Source: an uncultured Eubacteriales bacterium (lineage in GTDB: Bacteria > Bacillota > Clostridia > Christensenellales > CAG-138). Taken from it: a DNA stretch of 50,118 nucleotides. The notes below the pieces were generated by a model that was given only the letters and a program-made list of their open reading frames with translations, was not told the DNA's origin and ran no database searches. The translations under genes and the position numbers were made by a program. The first letter of the stretch is position 1. Every line of letters starts with the position of its first letter. Shown here piece by piece: positions 1-7,841 of the stretch. The stretch covers positions 1-50,118 of the forward strand of contig UQXE01000012.1 of assembly GCA_900544965.1 (NCBI GenBank), in the 5' to 3' direction.

Positions 1-50
1 TTCCATGTCTAATACCTATTCCATATGTTCCAAAATGCCTGAAAGGCATT

Positions 51-266
51 TCAGACCGTTGAAAAACCCATGGTTTTGGAAAGAGCCGCGTTTCTTGCGT
101 CCTTCGGACGCTCGCAACGCTCACGAAAAATGCTGCGGCATAAGGCTTTGGGGCTCTGCCCCAAACCCCGGCAGGGGGATGATCCCCCTGCACCCCGCAC
201 TTTGTCAGCAGCCTGAAAATATTCTTTTCGTTGCCAGTTGTTTCTGTCAATTACTCTGTATTCCAT
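51..266 (-). pseudogene. Chloramphenicol acetyltransferase, N-terminal stub
   Basis: The frame opens at ATG 266 behind a GAGGAG ribosome-binding site. Its first 17 residues, including VIDRNNWQRKEYF, match the start of type A chloramphenicol acetyltransferases. After about position 216 the similarity stops and the frame runs on into GC-rich repeat sequence until a stop at 51. All catalytic parts, including the HHxxxDG His, are missing, so it cannot confer resistance. It follows the GrpB-deaminase gene by 11 bases, so the two probably formed one resistance cassette. The match is short but distinctive. Confidence 0.6.
147..191. repeat. Intergenic GC-rich palindromic repeat (copy 1)
   Basis: Two adjoining palindromes are visible: TTTGGGGCTCTGCCCCAAA (147-165) and GCAGGGGGATGATCCCCCTGC (171-191). 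Positions 150-172 match 50052-50074 near the other end of the window at 20 of 23 bases, so this is a dispersed intergenic hairpin family. The repeat lies within the reading frame of a chloramphenicol acetyltransferase stub, shortly after its homology ends. Confidence 0.6.
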
Positions 267-277
267 AAAAAAACTCC

Positions 278-1198
278 TCATTCGTTCATTTCCATTTGGT
301 CTGTGTTCCACCATTCGGGAGTTAAAGACTTCAAGTGTATCACCTTTTTCGTTTCATAGTCGCACAAAATTTCTATTTCGCCTGCTGTTTTATTCAACTG
401 CATCATAAATTCCCGGCAAGCTCCACACGGCATACCTGCTTTTCCATCCGGCATGACAGCGACTATTTTTATGATTTGGCTTTCCCCGTTTGTTATCATA
501 TTTGCAATTGCATTTCTTTCCGCGCATATTCCCAATGAACAAGCCGTATCAATGCAAACCCCGGTATAGATATTTCCTTTTGCCGAAAGAACTGCGGCAG
601 AAACACTCCCAGCCTCAATCAGTGGAGAGAGTTTTCTTTCATGCTGTACTTTCCTTGCGGCAATATACAATTTATCCCACGCTCCATCGTATTGAGCAAG
701 CGCACGTTCTTCCATCTCACGAACAAAATTTTCTTTCCCATCACAATATCCATCTATGTCATAGGGAAACTCTTGCGCAAGGTCTTTCTTGATTTTTGCG
801 TATTCGTTCCGCTCTTTTTTATGGGTTCGCATATAGTCCCGAAATGCAAGGTGCCGTCCGATATTGTTCCAATCGTCCGCTTGAAAAATATGAATTTGAT
901 GGGTTCGCTCATCACCGCCTTTGCGAAGATAGCGTCTGCCCGTTATTCCAAATTCTCCGAGATATTCGTAACCTATCTCTGAAAACTTTTCCGCAACTGT
1001 ATCTACCTCTTCAAGACTTCTAACGACTGCCATAATATCGATAATTGGCTTGGCGGCCAGTCCCGGAACAGATGTACTTCCAATATGGTAGATAGAAATG
1101 CAATTATCTTTCAGTATCTCGGTAATATAGTCCCGCTCTCGTACATATTTTGACGGCCATTCCGGGTCATAATTTACAACGGTTATATGCTGTGGCAT
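278..1198 (-). CDS. GrpB-family nucleotidyltransferase fused to a cytidine (blasticidin-type) deaminase
   Basis: This is a 306-residue two-domain protein. Residues 1 to about 165 are a GrpB/UPF0157 nucleotidyltransferase-like domain (HIGSTSVPGL at 38-47, then KPIIDI). Residues about 175-295 are a cytidine deaminase fold with the zinc and catalytic motif CAER (225-228) and PCGAC (257-261). The deaminase half resembles small deaminases that inactivate cytosine-nucleoside antibiotics; this is inferred from motif layout. It starts at ATG 1198 behind AAGGAGTG. It lies between a CAT stub and an XRE regulator on a mobilizable element, which supports a resistance role. The natural substrate and any cooperation between the domains are unknown. 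Confidence 0.8.
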   Translation of the reverse strand: MPQHITVVNYDPEWPSKYVRERDYITEILKDNCISIYHIGSTSVPGLAAKPIIDIMAVVRSLEEVDTVAEKFSEIGYEYLGEFGITGRRYLRKGGDERTHQIHIFQADDWNNIGRHLAFRDYMRTHKKERNEYAKIKKDLAQEFPYDIDGYCDGKENFVREMEERALAQYDGAWDKLYIAARKVQHERKLSPLIEAGSVSAAVLSAKGNIYTGVCIDTACSLGICAERNAIANMITNGESQIIKIVAVMPDGKAGMPCGACREFMMQLNKTAGEIEILCDYETKKVIHLKSLTPEWWNTDQMEMNE

Positions 1199-1267
1199 AA
1201 TAAATCACTCCTTGATTTCTTTAATTTTCATACCAACTTGCTCCCTTAATCAGTATTTACTGCTCTC

Positions 1268-2068
1268 TTACTTTCTCCCCCGCTGCGGCTTTGGATTTTT
1301 CAGCAAGTCCGACTTTTGTGCAATTCTTTTTAGCCACTTTCTTTCTTCCTCTGACAGCTTCCCATAGTTCAGCTTGAGCCGCTTACAGATAAATGCCATA
1401 GCCGCCTGCTCCGGGTCGCTGTCCTCTCTGGTGGTTTCCTCTGCGGTCTGCAAAAAATCTTCCAGAGGATTGTCCTCCGGGACGCTGAAAAAATCGTCCT
1501 TATGCGCTTCCCGCAGGTCAAGAGCTATCTTGTTTATGTCCTGCTGTATCACATAGCGGCAAAAGCTGTCATCATCAATATGGGCGGCGATAAGCTGTCT
1601 TAACTGCGGGTCGGACAAGCCGGGATTGTGCTGCTTCATAATGGTTGCGCTCATAATATCCACAATGGCATTTGCGCTCTGTACCTGCTTGACTGCCGTT
1701 CCGTTCACATAGATTTCAAGGTCAGCCATGAGCCGGGGAAAATCAGGGTGCGCCGCCAGCTCACACAAGAGGGAATTATCCACCCGCCCACTTTTCAATA
1801 GTTCAATCATATCATCACTCAAACGCAGGTCTGCAAGCTCGGCGTTTGGGTGATTTTTTGTTTTAGAGCGTCCCAGCAGGTAATCAATGGTCACTTCATA
1901 AACCTTTGCCAGCTGGATAAGGGCATGGTGGCTGATGTCTTTGAGATTGTCTCCCTCATAACTGCCTAAAGCAGATTTGGAAAGATGAGTTTCCTCCGCA
2001 AGCTGTTCCAGCGTCAGCCCACGCTCCACACGCAAATCTTTCAATCGTTCTTGTATGGATAGTTCCAT
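1268..2068 (-). CDS. XRE-family helix-turn-helix regulator
   Basis: A 266-residue protein begins at ATG 2068 behind GGAGGG. Residues about 6-62 form a Cro/C1-type DNA-binding domain (RLKDLRVERGLTLEQLAEET, then SKSALGSYE) and end in YLLGRS, as is typical of SinR/Xre-like repressors. The rest is an acidic helical region with a basic end (KNPKPQRGRK). Long XRE proteins of this kind are common accessory regulators on clostridial conjugative and mobilizable elements. It reads in the same direction as the resistance-like genes downstream and may control them. The effector is unknown. Confidence 0.8.
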   Translation of the reverse strand: MELSIQERLKDLRVERGLTLEQLAEETHLSKSALGSYEGDNLKDISHHALIQLAKVYEVTIDYLLGRSKTKNHPNAELADLRLSDDMIELLKSGRVDNSLLCELAAHPDFPRLMADLEIYVNGTAVKQVQSANAIVDIMSATIMKQHNPGLSDPQLRQLIAAHIDDDSFCRYVIQQDINKIALDLREAHKDDFFSVPEDNPLEDFLQTAEETTREDSDPEQAAMAFICKRLKLNYGKLSEEERKWLKRIAQKSDLLKNPKPQRGRK

Positions 2069-2119
2069 GCTCTCCCTCCTTGTCTGCTCGATAAATGGGA
2101 ACTGTGTCTTACTAAATCT

Positions 2120-2614
2120 TCACTCAATGTTTTCAACATGAGTTCTTAAATAATCAAAATATTTTTTGCCATCATCATTACCGTCCTCGTCAGGCTCAAA
2201 TATCTCCCTTCCTTCAAACATATAGGCTCTAAGCAAATATTCTGTGGCGTTTTTTTCGTCCCCTATTTCTAAACAACATTCACCTAATCGAAGCATAACA
2301 AACGGATTTCCATATCCCTCGCCGCTCAAATTCCCCCTTGCTTTGTCAAAGCATTCGTGTGCTTTTTCGTATTGTTTCTTTTGAAAATAAATATCGCCAA
2401 TGGCAGCTAAAAACCATATGGTTTCACTGTAAAATTGCTGTGGCTCTGGGATTAGGCTAAGAGCTTCTTTCCATGCTTGTATAGCTTCCTCATATTGTTC
2501 TTCTTCCTCAAACTGATTGCCTTTTTGGGCTAATTCATCTAACTTAGTTTTTATTTGTGGTGTTAGTTCATCAATAGCCACTTCTTCATTTTTCTTCTTT
2601 GAAAACAGTCCCAT
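2120..2614 (-). CDS. TPR-containing cytoplasmic protein
   Basis: A 164-residue protein starts at ATG 2614 behind GGAGGT. It has a Lys/Glu-rich beginning (SKKKNEE) and then two or three tetratricopeptide-like helical hairpins (around QFEEEEQYEEAIQAWKEAL, GDIYFQKKQYEKAHECFDKA and GECCLEIGDEKNATEYLL). TPRs mediate protein contacts; nothing shows an enzymatic function. Similar short TPR proteins occur as cargo on mobile elements and next to immunity genes. There is no signal peptide or membrane segment. The partner is unknown. Confidence 0.65.
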   Translation of the reverse strand: MGLFSKKKNEEVAIDELTPQIKTKLDELAQKGNQFEEEEQYEEAIQAWKEALSLIPEPQQFYSETIWFLAAIGDIYFQKKQYEKAHECFDKARGNLSGEGYGNPFVMLRLGECCLEIGDEKNATEYLLRAYMFEGREIFEPDEDGNDDGKKYFDYLRTHVENIE

Positions 2615-2922
2615 AATATACCTCCGTGAAATTTCGATTTGCCATTCTATTTCTTCTATTCTACCACAATTCCGAGAGCGTGGAAATAGAGAGTTTTCCG
2701 GGCTGATTTCCGACCTTATGGATATACGGGGCGGGCGGTCTTTTAGGTGTAGACTTAAGGTAGTTCATCGATGAGCTGCACCTTGAAAACAGAATGACCG
2801 TCCGAAAAGGAATACCTCTCCCGGAGAAGTAGCGCATTTGCGTACCAAAGGAGAATCACGCCGCAGGAATGGGGCAGGAAGCCTTTTCGGGGAGAACGGC
2901 AAAGGAAAAATGGAGGGAACAC
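2615..2922. other. Intergenic leader region of the mobilization module
   Basis: This 308-base stretch between divergent genes shows no convincing coding sequence. It contains ACCTTGAAAACAGAAT (2780-2795), repeated with one change at 5011-5026 (ACCTTGAAAACTGAAT) just before another element gene, so it may be a shared leader or regulatory sequence. The strong ribosome-binding site GGAGGG (2912-2917) at its right end sets the start of the next gene. Confidence 0.4.
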
Positions 2923-3336
2923 ATGAGAGAGAACCCATATAAACGACTGCCGCCCATAGAGCGCAGGCAGGACGGTTCCCTTTACCGCATGACACCGGCA
3001 CAGAGGAAACAGGCAAACGCCCTGATCCGCCGGGAGTGCTGCTGTTATGAGGACGGGGACTGTATACTCCTTGACGATGGGGACACCCACACCTGCCCCC
3101 AGACCATTTCTTTCTCGGTCTGCTGTAAGTGGTTCCGCTGGTCGGTCTTGCCGCAAATCGGAACGCTGGAAGCAGAGATTTTCCGGGATAAGGAGCTAAA
3201 ACGCTGTGCGGTCTGCGGCAGAGTGTTCGTCCCAAAGTGCAACCGGGCGAAATACTGTCCCGACTGTGCCGCCAGAGTTCACAGGCGGCAGAAAACAGAA
3301 AGTGAACGGAAAAGGAGGTCTTGTGTGGACAGTTAG
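2923..3336 (+). CDS. Cysteine-rich (VLP-type) zinc-binding protein of a mobile element
   Basis: This is a 137-residue protein if begun at ATG 2923, five bases after GGAGGG; an upstream in-frame ATG at 2869 has no such site. It carries Cys clusters typical of zinc binding: ECCCYEDGDC, a later CPQTISFSVCC, and a C-terminal CAVCGRVFVPKCNRAKYCPDC, followed by a basic tail. The arrangement matches the 'cysteine-rich VLP' proteins encoded just upstream of repA on clostridial integrative elements, and repA does follow here. DNA or RNA binding is likely, but the exact role is not established. Confidence 0.7.
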   Translation: MRENPYKRLPPIERRQDGSLYRMTPAQRKQANALIRRECCCYEDGDCILLDDGDTHTCPQTISFSVCCKWFRWSVLPQIGTLEAEIFRDKELKRCAVCGRVFVPKCNRAKYCPDCAARVHRRQKTESERKRRSCVDS

Positions 3337-3342
3337 GGGCTG

Positions 3343-3447
3343 AAAAGTCCTTGATTTACAAGGCTTTGCAAGCACAGAACAGGGGCAGGCAATAGAAACT
3401 ACTGCCTGTCCCCGAAAACGGGCTTCTAACCGTCCACAAAACACGAT
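3343..3447 (+). promoter_or_regulatory. Leader with stem-loop ahead of repA
   Basis: Between the Cys-rich gene and repA lies an imperfect stem, GGGGCAGGCA pairing with TGCCTGTCCCC (about 3383-3414), followed by GAAAACGGGC. There is no long T-run, so a replication-control or attenuator structure is as likely as a terminator. No good ribosome-binding site is seen directly before the repA ATG at 3448. Confidence 0.35.
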
Positions 3448-3843
3448 ATGACAAACACCATTTATATCCATCAGCCGGAAAAGGCGGTCAGCTTTACCCG
3501 GCTTCCCAATTTCCTTTTTGAAGCCCCCACATTCACGCCACTGTCCAACGAAGCAAAGGTACTGTACGCCTTTATCCTGCGCCGGACAGACCTGTCCCGG
3601 AAAAACGGCTGGGCGGACGAATACGGGCGCATTTACCTCTACTATCCCATCAACGAGGTAGTGGAGCTGCTCCACTGCGGGCGGCAGAAAGCGGTCAACA
3701 CCCTGCGGGAGCTGCAATACGCCGGACTGGTGGAAATCCAGAAGCAGGGCTGTGGAAAACCCAACCGAATTTACCCAAAATCCTATGAAGCGGTTCCAAA
3801 CACCGACTTCAAGAAATCCGGTTATGGAACGCCGGAGGGCTGA
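3448..3843 (+). CDS. Replication initiator protein A (RepA_N-type), short form
   Basis: A 131-residue protein has the winged-helix replication initiator signature near its start (FTRLPNFLFEAPTF, LSNEAKVLYAFILRRTDLS) and then YYPINEVVELLHCGRQKAVNTLRELQ. RepA_N proteins are usually about twice this length. The sequence after the stop can still be read in shifting frames as RepA-like tail elements (MKYDNQSS at about 3855-3878, then PLEVRKPDGI), so the C-terminus appears to have decayed. It lies between the Cys-rich gene and the relaxase, a standard order in mobilizable elements. Whether the short form still works in replication is doubtful. Confidence 0.7.
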   Translation: MTNTIYIHQPEKAVSFTRLPNFLFEAPTFTPLSNEAKVLYAFILRRTDLSRKNGWADEYGRIYLYYPINEVVELLHCGRQKAVNTLRELQYAGLVEIQKQGCGKPNRIYPKSYEAVPNTDFKKSGYGTPEG

Positions 3844-4028
3844 AAACCGCACTCATGAAGTACGATAATCAATCCTCTTGAAGTACGGAAACCGGACGGT
3901 ATATAGAAATACAGAGATTAAAACGATTTTATTTATATCTTATCCATTCCTATCCTATCCGAGATATTTTCTGCGGGATTTTCCTGTGGAAAAGTCCCGG
4001 AAAGGAATGGAATGGGGAAAGGAGTTTC

Positions 4029-4970
4029 ATGGCACAACACGCAATTTTGCGATTTGAAAAACACAAGGGCAATCCGGCAAGACCGCTGGAAGCCCATCAC
4101 GAACGGCAAAAGGAACAGTACGCCAGCAATCCCGACATTGACACCAGCCGGAGCAAGTACAATTTCCACATCGTCAAGCCGGAGGGCAGGTACTACCACT
4201 TCATTCAAAACCACATTGAACAGGCAGGCTGCCGTACCCGTAAGGACAGCACCCGGTTTGTGGATACGCTGATTACCGCCAGCCCGGAGTTTTTCAAGAA
4301 AAAGTCCCCAAAGGAGATACAGGAATTTTTCCAGCGAGCGGCTGATTTCTTAATCGGGCGGGTAGGGAAAGAAAATATCGTGTCGGCGGTGGTACACATG
4401 GACGAGAAAACGCCCCACCTGCATTTGACCTTTGTTCCGCTGACAAAGGACAACCGCCTGTGTGCAAAGGAGATTATCGGCAACCGGGCAAACCTGACGA
4501 AGTGGCAGGACGATTTTCACGCCTATATGGTGGAGAAATATCCCGACTTGGAGCGTGGGGAAAGCGCCAGCAAGACAGGCAGGAAGCATATCCCCACCCG
4601 TCTGTTCAAGCAGGCGGTCAATCTCTCCAAACAGGCAAAAGCCATTGAAGCCACGCTGGACGGTATTACCCCGTTCAACGCCGGAAAGAAGAAAGAGGAA
4701 GCCCTCTCCCTGCTGAAAAAGTGGTTTCCGCAGATGGAGAACTTCTCCGGTCAACTCAAAAAATACAAGGTCACAATAAACGACCTTTTGGCAGAAAATG
4801 AACAGTTGGAAGCCAGAGCCAAAGCCAGCGAAAAAGGCAAGATGAAAGATACGATGGAACGGGCAAAGCTGGAAAGCGAGCTGAAAGACATTCAGCGGCT
4901 GGTAGACCGTATCCCGCCGGAGGTGCTGGCAGAATTGAAACGACAGCAGCGGCACACAAGAGAACGGTGA
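4029..4970 (+). CDS. MobV-family relaxase (plasmid recombination/mobilization protein)
   Basis: A 313-residue protein begins at ATG 4029 behind AAAGGAG. The MobV signature is clear: an N-terminal HAILRFEKHKG segment with later YNFHIVKPEGRYY, and the metal-binding motif HMDEKTPHLHLTFVPL near residue 125. A charged coiled coil (about residues 225-300) forms the C-terminus. Relaxases nick the element at oriT and lead the strand in transfer. MobV oriT sites usually lie just upstream of the gene, so 3850-4028 is the place to look. The protein is near the short end for the family. No coupling protein or secretion genes are present, so transfer would need a helper. Confidence 0.85.
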   Translation: MAQHAILRFEKHKGNPARPLEAHHERQKEQYASNPDIDTSRSKYNFHIVKPEGRYYHFIQNHIEQAGCRTRKDSTRFVDTLITASPEFFKKKSPKEIQEFFQRAADFLIGRVGKENIVSAVVHMDEKTPHLHLTFVPLTKDNRLCAKEIIGNRANLTKWQDDFHAYMVEKYPDLERGESASKTGRKHIPTRLFKQAVNLSKQAKAIEATLDGITPFNAGKKKEEALSLLKKWFPQMENFSGQLKKYKVTINDLLAENEQLEARAKASEKGKMKDTMERAKLESELKDIQRLVDRIPPEVLAELKRQQRHTRER

Positions 4971-5043
4971 TTGATGACAGAAAACATTTCACGCCGCACA
5001 GCGGCATTGTACCTTGAAAACTGAATACAGAGAAAGGCGATAT

Positions 5044-5214
5044 ATGGCAAAAAAGCAACCGGACACCAATATCCCCCAACATGAAATAGAAGCCCTTGCC
5101 CGGTGCTTACTTCCCGAAATCCAAAAATTCTTTGAAAGCCCGGAAGGACAAAAAGAATTTGAGGAGTGGAAAGCACAGAGGGCAAAAGAAACAGAAAAGA
5201 AAAGGAGCGTATGA
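5044..5214 (+). CDS. Small charged protein of the mobile element
   Basis: A 56-residue protein starts at ATG 5044 (GAAAGG upstream) and reads MAKKQPDTNIPQ, then IEALARCLLPEIQKFFESPE and a Lys/Glu-rich end. It is helical and has no recognizable catalytic motif. Such small open frames often follow the relaxase on clostridial mobilizable elements; the function is unknown. It is followed at once by a strong hairpin terminator that seems to close the element. Confidence 0.55.
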   Translation: MAKKQPDTNIPQHEIEALARCLLPEIQKFFESPEGQKEFEEWKAQRAKETEKKRSV

Positions 5215-5215
5215 C

Positions 5216-5251
5216 AAAAGCGGCGGTATCACTCACGATACCGCCGCTTTT
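5216..5251. terminator. Strong bidirectional terminator closing the mobile element
   Basis: AAAAGCGGCGGTATC and GATACCGCCGCTTTT form a perfect 15-bp stem around a 6-base loop, flanked by A-run and T-run, so it can act on both strands. It follows the last plus-strand gene of the element directly. Confidence 0.85.
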
Positions 5252-5278
5252 GCTTTTCGCACTAAAGATATACTAAAA

Positions 5279-5315
5279 ATCCGAAGCCGTCCCCGATTGG
5301 AACCGGGTTCGGATT
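5279..5315 (-). terminator. Terminator of the tRNA-Leu gene
   Basis: On the minus strand AATCCGAA and TTCGGATT pair around a GC-rich loop. The stem is followed by TTTTAG and lies 10 bases past the tRNA 3' end. Confidence 0.65.
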
Positions 5316-5324
5316 ATCATTATC

Positions 5325-5407
5325 TGGTGCGGCTGGCGAGATTTGAACTCGCAAGGTTTCCCCGACGGATTTTAAGTCCGTTGTGTATGCCGTTCCACCA
5401 CAGCCGC
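5325..5407 (-). tRNA. tRNA-Leu (anticodon UAA)
   Basis: Read on the minus strand, the 5' acceptor strand GCGGCTG (5407-5401) pairs with CAGCCGC (5335-5329), followed by the discriminator A and an encoded CCA (5327-5325). The anticodon stem ACGGA/TCCGT encloses the loop CTTAAAA with anticodon TAA (5374-5372), and the T-arm has GTTCGAATC. The 83-base length with a variable arm fits class II tRNA-Leu. The 3' end faces the mobile element, as expected for a tRNA-associated integration site, although no duplicated tRNA end is seen in the window. Confidence 0.93.
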
Positions 5408-5475
5408 ATGCCAACGTTGATATAATATTCGTTTTTCCTCCAAACGTCAATAGCAAAAGATAAAGGTCCGAAGAA

Positions 5476-5889
5476 TTAACCGCCAGTTTCAATCTGCCTG
5501 GCCAGTTCGGCCTTGATTGAATCGTGAGGGTCACTCCATCCTTCAGGCTTAATTACCTTATTATCTCCATCTCTAAATCGTGGTTTCCCATCGGACCAGA
5601 GCTTTGACATGTTCGCACCATGAACAATGTCCATAATAGGCTGTGGACGTACGCCCATCTCTACGAGGGTGCCCAGCGCGAAGTAAATTAGATCAATCAT
5701 TGCGTCGGCCTGTTCGGTTAGATCATTCCTCTCTGAAGCCTCCAAAAATTCGGATATTTCGTCCTGCATCCAGCCGCAGCGCGTTGCCGCGCGTTCCTTA
5801 GACATGCCGCGGGGACGATTCGCCACCGGAACATCAAACTCCCTGTGGAACTCCAAAACCTGTTCCCATGCATTATCAAGTCCTGTCAT
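5476..5889 (-). CDS. MazG-like all-alpha nucleotide pyrophosphohydrolase
   Basis: A 137-residue protein has the two acidic helix motifs of the MazG/PRA-PH superfamily: E-x3-E in QDEISEFLEA (near residue 45) and a downstream Asp-rich helix EQADAMIDLIYFALG (near 60-75). These bind the Mg ions that cleave nucleoside triphosphates to monophosphate and pyrophosphate. A conserved-looking VHGANMSKLWSDGKPRF segment follows, typical of a small MazG-like subfamily in Firmicutes. It may clean up non-canonical nucleotides; the substrate cannot be told from sequence. It is a single gene upstream of the tRNA, reading in the same direction. Confidence 0.75.
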   Translation of the reverse strand: MTGLDNAWEQVLEFHREFDVPVANRPRGMSKERAATRCGWMQDEISEFLEASERNDLTEQADAMIDLIYFALGTLVEMGVRPQPIMDIVHGANMSKLWSDGKPRFRDGDNKVIKPEGWSDPHDSIKAELARQIETGG

Positions 5890-6024
5890 TTTACCGCCTC
5901 TTACATTATATTAATTCGAATGTAATCCCAACCTAAACATTATATTCTATAATGGAAAATTTTTGAACAGCTATTTCCCTATTATATACGGTATATATGA
6001 CGCTGACTACTTTTATAGCGTTTA

Positions 6025-6053
6025 TTGCTGGATTATACTTATATGGATATAAT
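6025..6053 (+). promoter_or_regulatory. Sigma-A-type promoter for iorAB
   Basis: TTGCTG (6025-6030) and TATAAT (6048-6053) are separated by 17 bases, 53 bases before the iorA start codon. Confidence 0.6.
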
Positions 6054-6106
6054 GTTGTGTACGTATATTTTACGACATAAAATTCTTTAGACGGAGGTAG
6101 GTAATA

Positions 6107-7837
6107 TTGAAACAGCTAATGCTTGGCAACGAGGCGATTGCAAGAGGCGCATACGAGGCTGGCGTCCGCGTATCGAGCGCATATCCTGGCACGCCCAGCA
6201 CGGAGATAAATGAAAATGTAGCCAACTACCCCGAGATATACTGCGAATGGGCTCCCAACGAGAAGGTGGCTGTCGAGGTGGCGCTAGGAGCGTCGGTAGC
6301 CGGCGCACGCAGCATGGCATGCATGAAGCATGTAGGTCTTAACGTAGCGGCGGACCCATTCTATACCGCGACATACACGGGAGTAAACGCAGGGCTTGTA
6401 GTCGTGGTAGCCGACGACCCTGGAATGCACTCGTCGCAGAATGAACAGGACACGAGAATGCACGCGAGAGCGTCTCACGCTCCGTGCCTTGATCCATCCG
6501 ACAGCCAGGAATGCAAGGATTTTATGCGTGTAGCGCTTGAGCTGAGCGAAGAATATGACACGCCTGTTATACTAAGGCTTACGACGAGAATAGCCCATGC
6601 GAGAACCGTTGTTGAAATCGGCGAGAGGGAAGAAAGCCCTCTGAAGGAGTACGTAAAAAACAATAAAAAGTATGTTTCAATGCCTGGCAATATGATTGGC
6701 CGCCACCTGTTCGTGGAAGAGCGTGAAACCCGTTTGGCTGAAGCCGCAAACAGGCTTTCAATAAACCGCATCGAATGGGGCGATAAGCGTGTTGGGGTTG
6801 TAACCTCGGGCGCGGCCTATAACTATGTTAAGGAGGCGATGCCAACCGCATCGGTGCTCAAGCTGGGACTTGCCTATCCGCTGCCTAAAAAACTTATTGA
6901 GGAATTTGCTTCTGAAGTTGAAGAGCTTTATGTAATAGAGGATATGGAACCGTTCTTTGAGGATACCATCAAGGCGTGGGGAATATCCTGTTCAGGCAAG
7001 GATAAGACGGGGGTACAGGGCGAGCTTTTCGCTAAAAAGATTGCCGCCAAATTTATGGGTGAGCAAGAGGCCGGTCCTATGAATACCCAGGGAATACCGG
7101 TAAGGCCGCCTGTGCTCTGCCCAGGATGCCCGCATAGGGGGCTTTATTATATCCTTGGAAAGCTGAAGCTGACGGTGTGTTCGGATATTGGCTGTTACAC
7201 GCTTGGCGCGCTTGCGCCCCTATCGGGAGTGGATACCTGCGTATGCATGGGCGCGTCAATAGGAATGGCCCACGGTATGGAAAAGGGAAGGGGCGTTGAG
7301 CAGGCGAAAAAGACCGTTGCCGTGCTTGGCGACAGCACGTTCTGTCATAGCGGAATCACAGGATTGCTCAACATGATGTATAACCGTTCGGTTGGAACTG
7401 TTATAATAGCCGACAATTCAATAACCGGCATGACCGGACATCAGCATAATCCGGCGACAGGGTTTGATATACACGGAAACCCCGCTCCGGCGATAAACCT
7501 TATAAAGCTGTGCGACTCCATGGGCATAAAGAATATTACAGTAGTTGATCCTTATGATCTCAAAGAGCTGGAGCGTGTTGTTCGCGAGGAAACGGCGCGG
7601 GAGGAGCTGAGCGTAATAATCAGCCAAAGGCCCTGTGCGCTTATAGTAAAGCAGCCAGGCATTCCGTTCGCATGTGATGAGGAGAAGTGCAGAAATTGCG
7701 GAATGTGCATGAAAATAGGCTGCCCAGCGATAAAAAGAACCGGTAAGAGCGTGGAAATTGACCCGACGCAATGCGTCGGCTGCGGATTATGTTCGACAGT
7801 ATGCCCGTTTGGAGCGCTGAAGGCGAAAGGAGAGTAA
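6107..7837 (+). CDS. iorA: Indolepyruvate:ferredoxin oxidoreductase, alpha subunit
   Basis: This 576-residue subunit starts at TTG 6107, eight bases after GGAGGT. It oxidatively decarboxylates aryl pyruvates, produced from aromatic amino acids by transamination, to aryl-acetyl-CoA and passes electrons to ferredoxin. The N-terminal pyrimidine-type TPP domain (SAYPGTPSTEI) is followed by the diphosphate-binding domain (GDSTFCHSGI, later NSITGMTGHQ). CPGCPHRG lies between them. Two C-terminal [4Fe-4S] ferredoxin motifs are complete: CRNCGMCMKIGCP and CVGCGLCSTVCP. It forms an operon with iorB four bases downstream. The enzyme is strictly anaerobic and common in amino-acid-fermenting Clostridia. 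Function is clear from the domain order. Confidence 0.95.
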   Translation: MKQLMLGNEAIARGAYEAGVRVSSAYPGTPSTEINENVANYPEIYCEWAPNEKVAVEVALGASVAGARSMACMKHVGLNVAADPFYTATYTGVNAGLVVVVADDPGMHSSQNEQDTRMHARASHAPCLDPSDSQECKDFMRVALELSEEYDTPVILRLTTRIAHARTVVEIGEREESPLKEYVKNNKKYVSMPGNMIGRHLFVEERETRLAEAANRLSINRIEWGDKRVGVVTSGAAYNYVKEAMPTASVLKLGLAYPLPKKLIEEFASEVEELYVIEDMEPFFEDTIKAWGISCSGKDKTGVQGELFAKKIAAKFMGEQEAGPMNTQGIPVRPPVLCPGCPHRGLYYILGKLKLTVCSDIGCYTLGALAPLSGVDTCVCMGASIGMAHGMEKGRGVEQAKKTVAVLGDSTFCHSGITGLLNMMYNRSVGTVIIADNSITGMTGHQHNPATGFDIHGNPAPAINLIKLCDSMGIKNITVVDPYDLKELERVVREETAREELSVIISQRPCALIVKQPGIPFACDEEKCRNCGMCMKIGCPAIKRTGKSVEIDPTQCVGCGLCSTVCPFGALKAKGE

Positions 7838-7841
7838 GACC

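Noticed and set aside
5..268. 87-codon plus-strand frame at the window start
   Set aside because: It is made of the palindromic repeat and antisense of the CAT stub; not a gene.
2765..3235. 156-codon minus-strand frame opposite the Cys-rich protein
   Set aside because: It is antisense to a gene with clear zinc motifs and a good start site; composition is Pro/Arg-rich shadow sequence.
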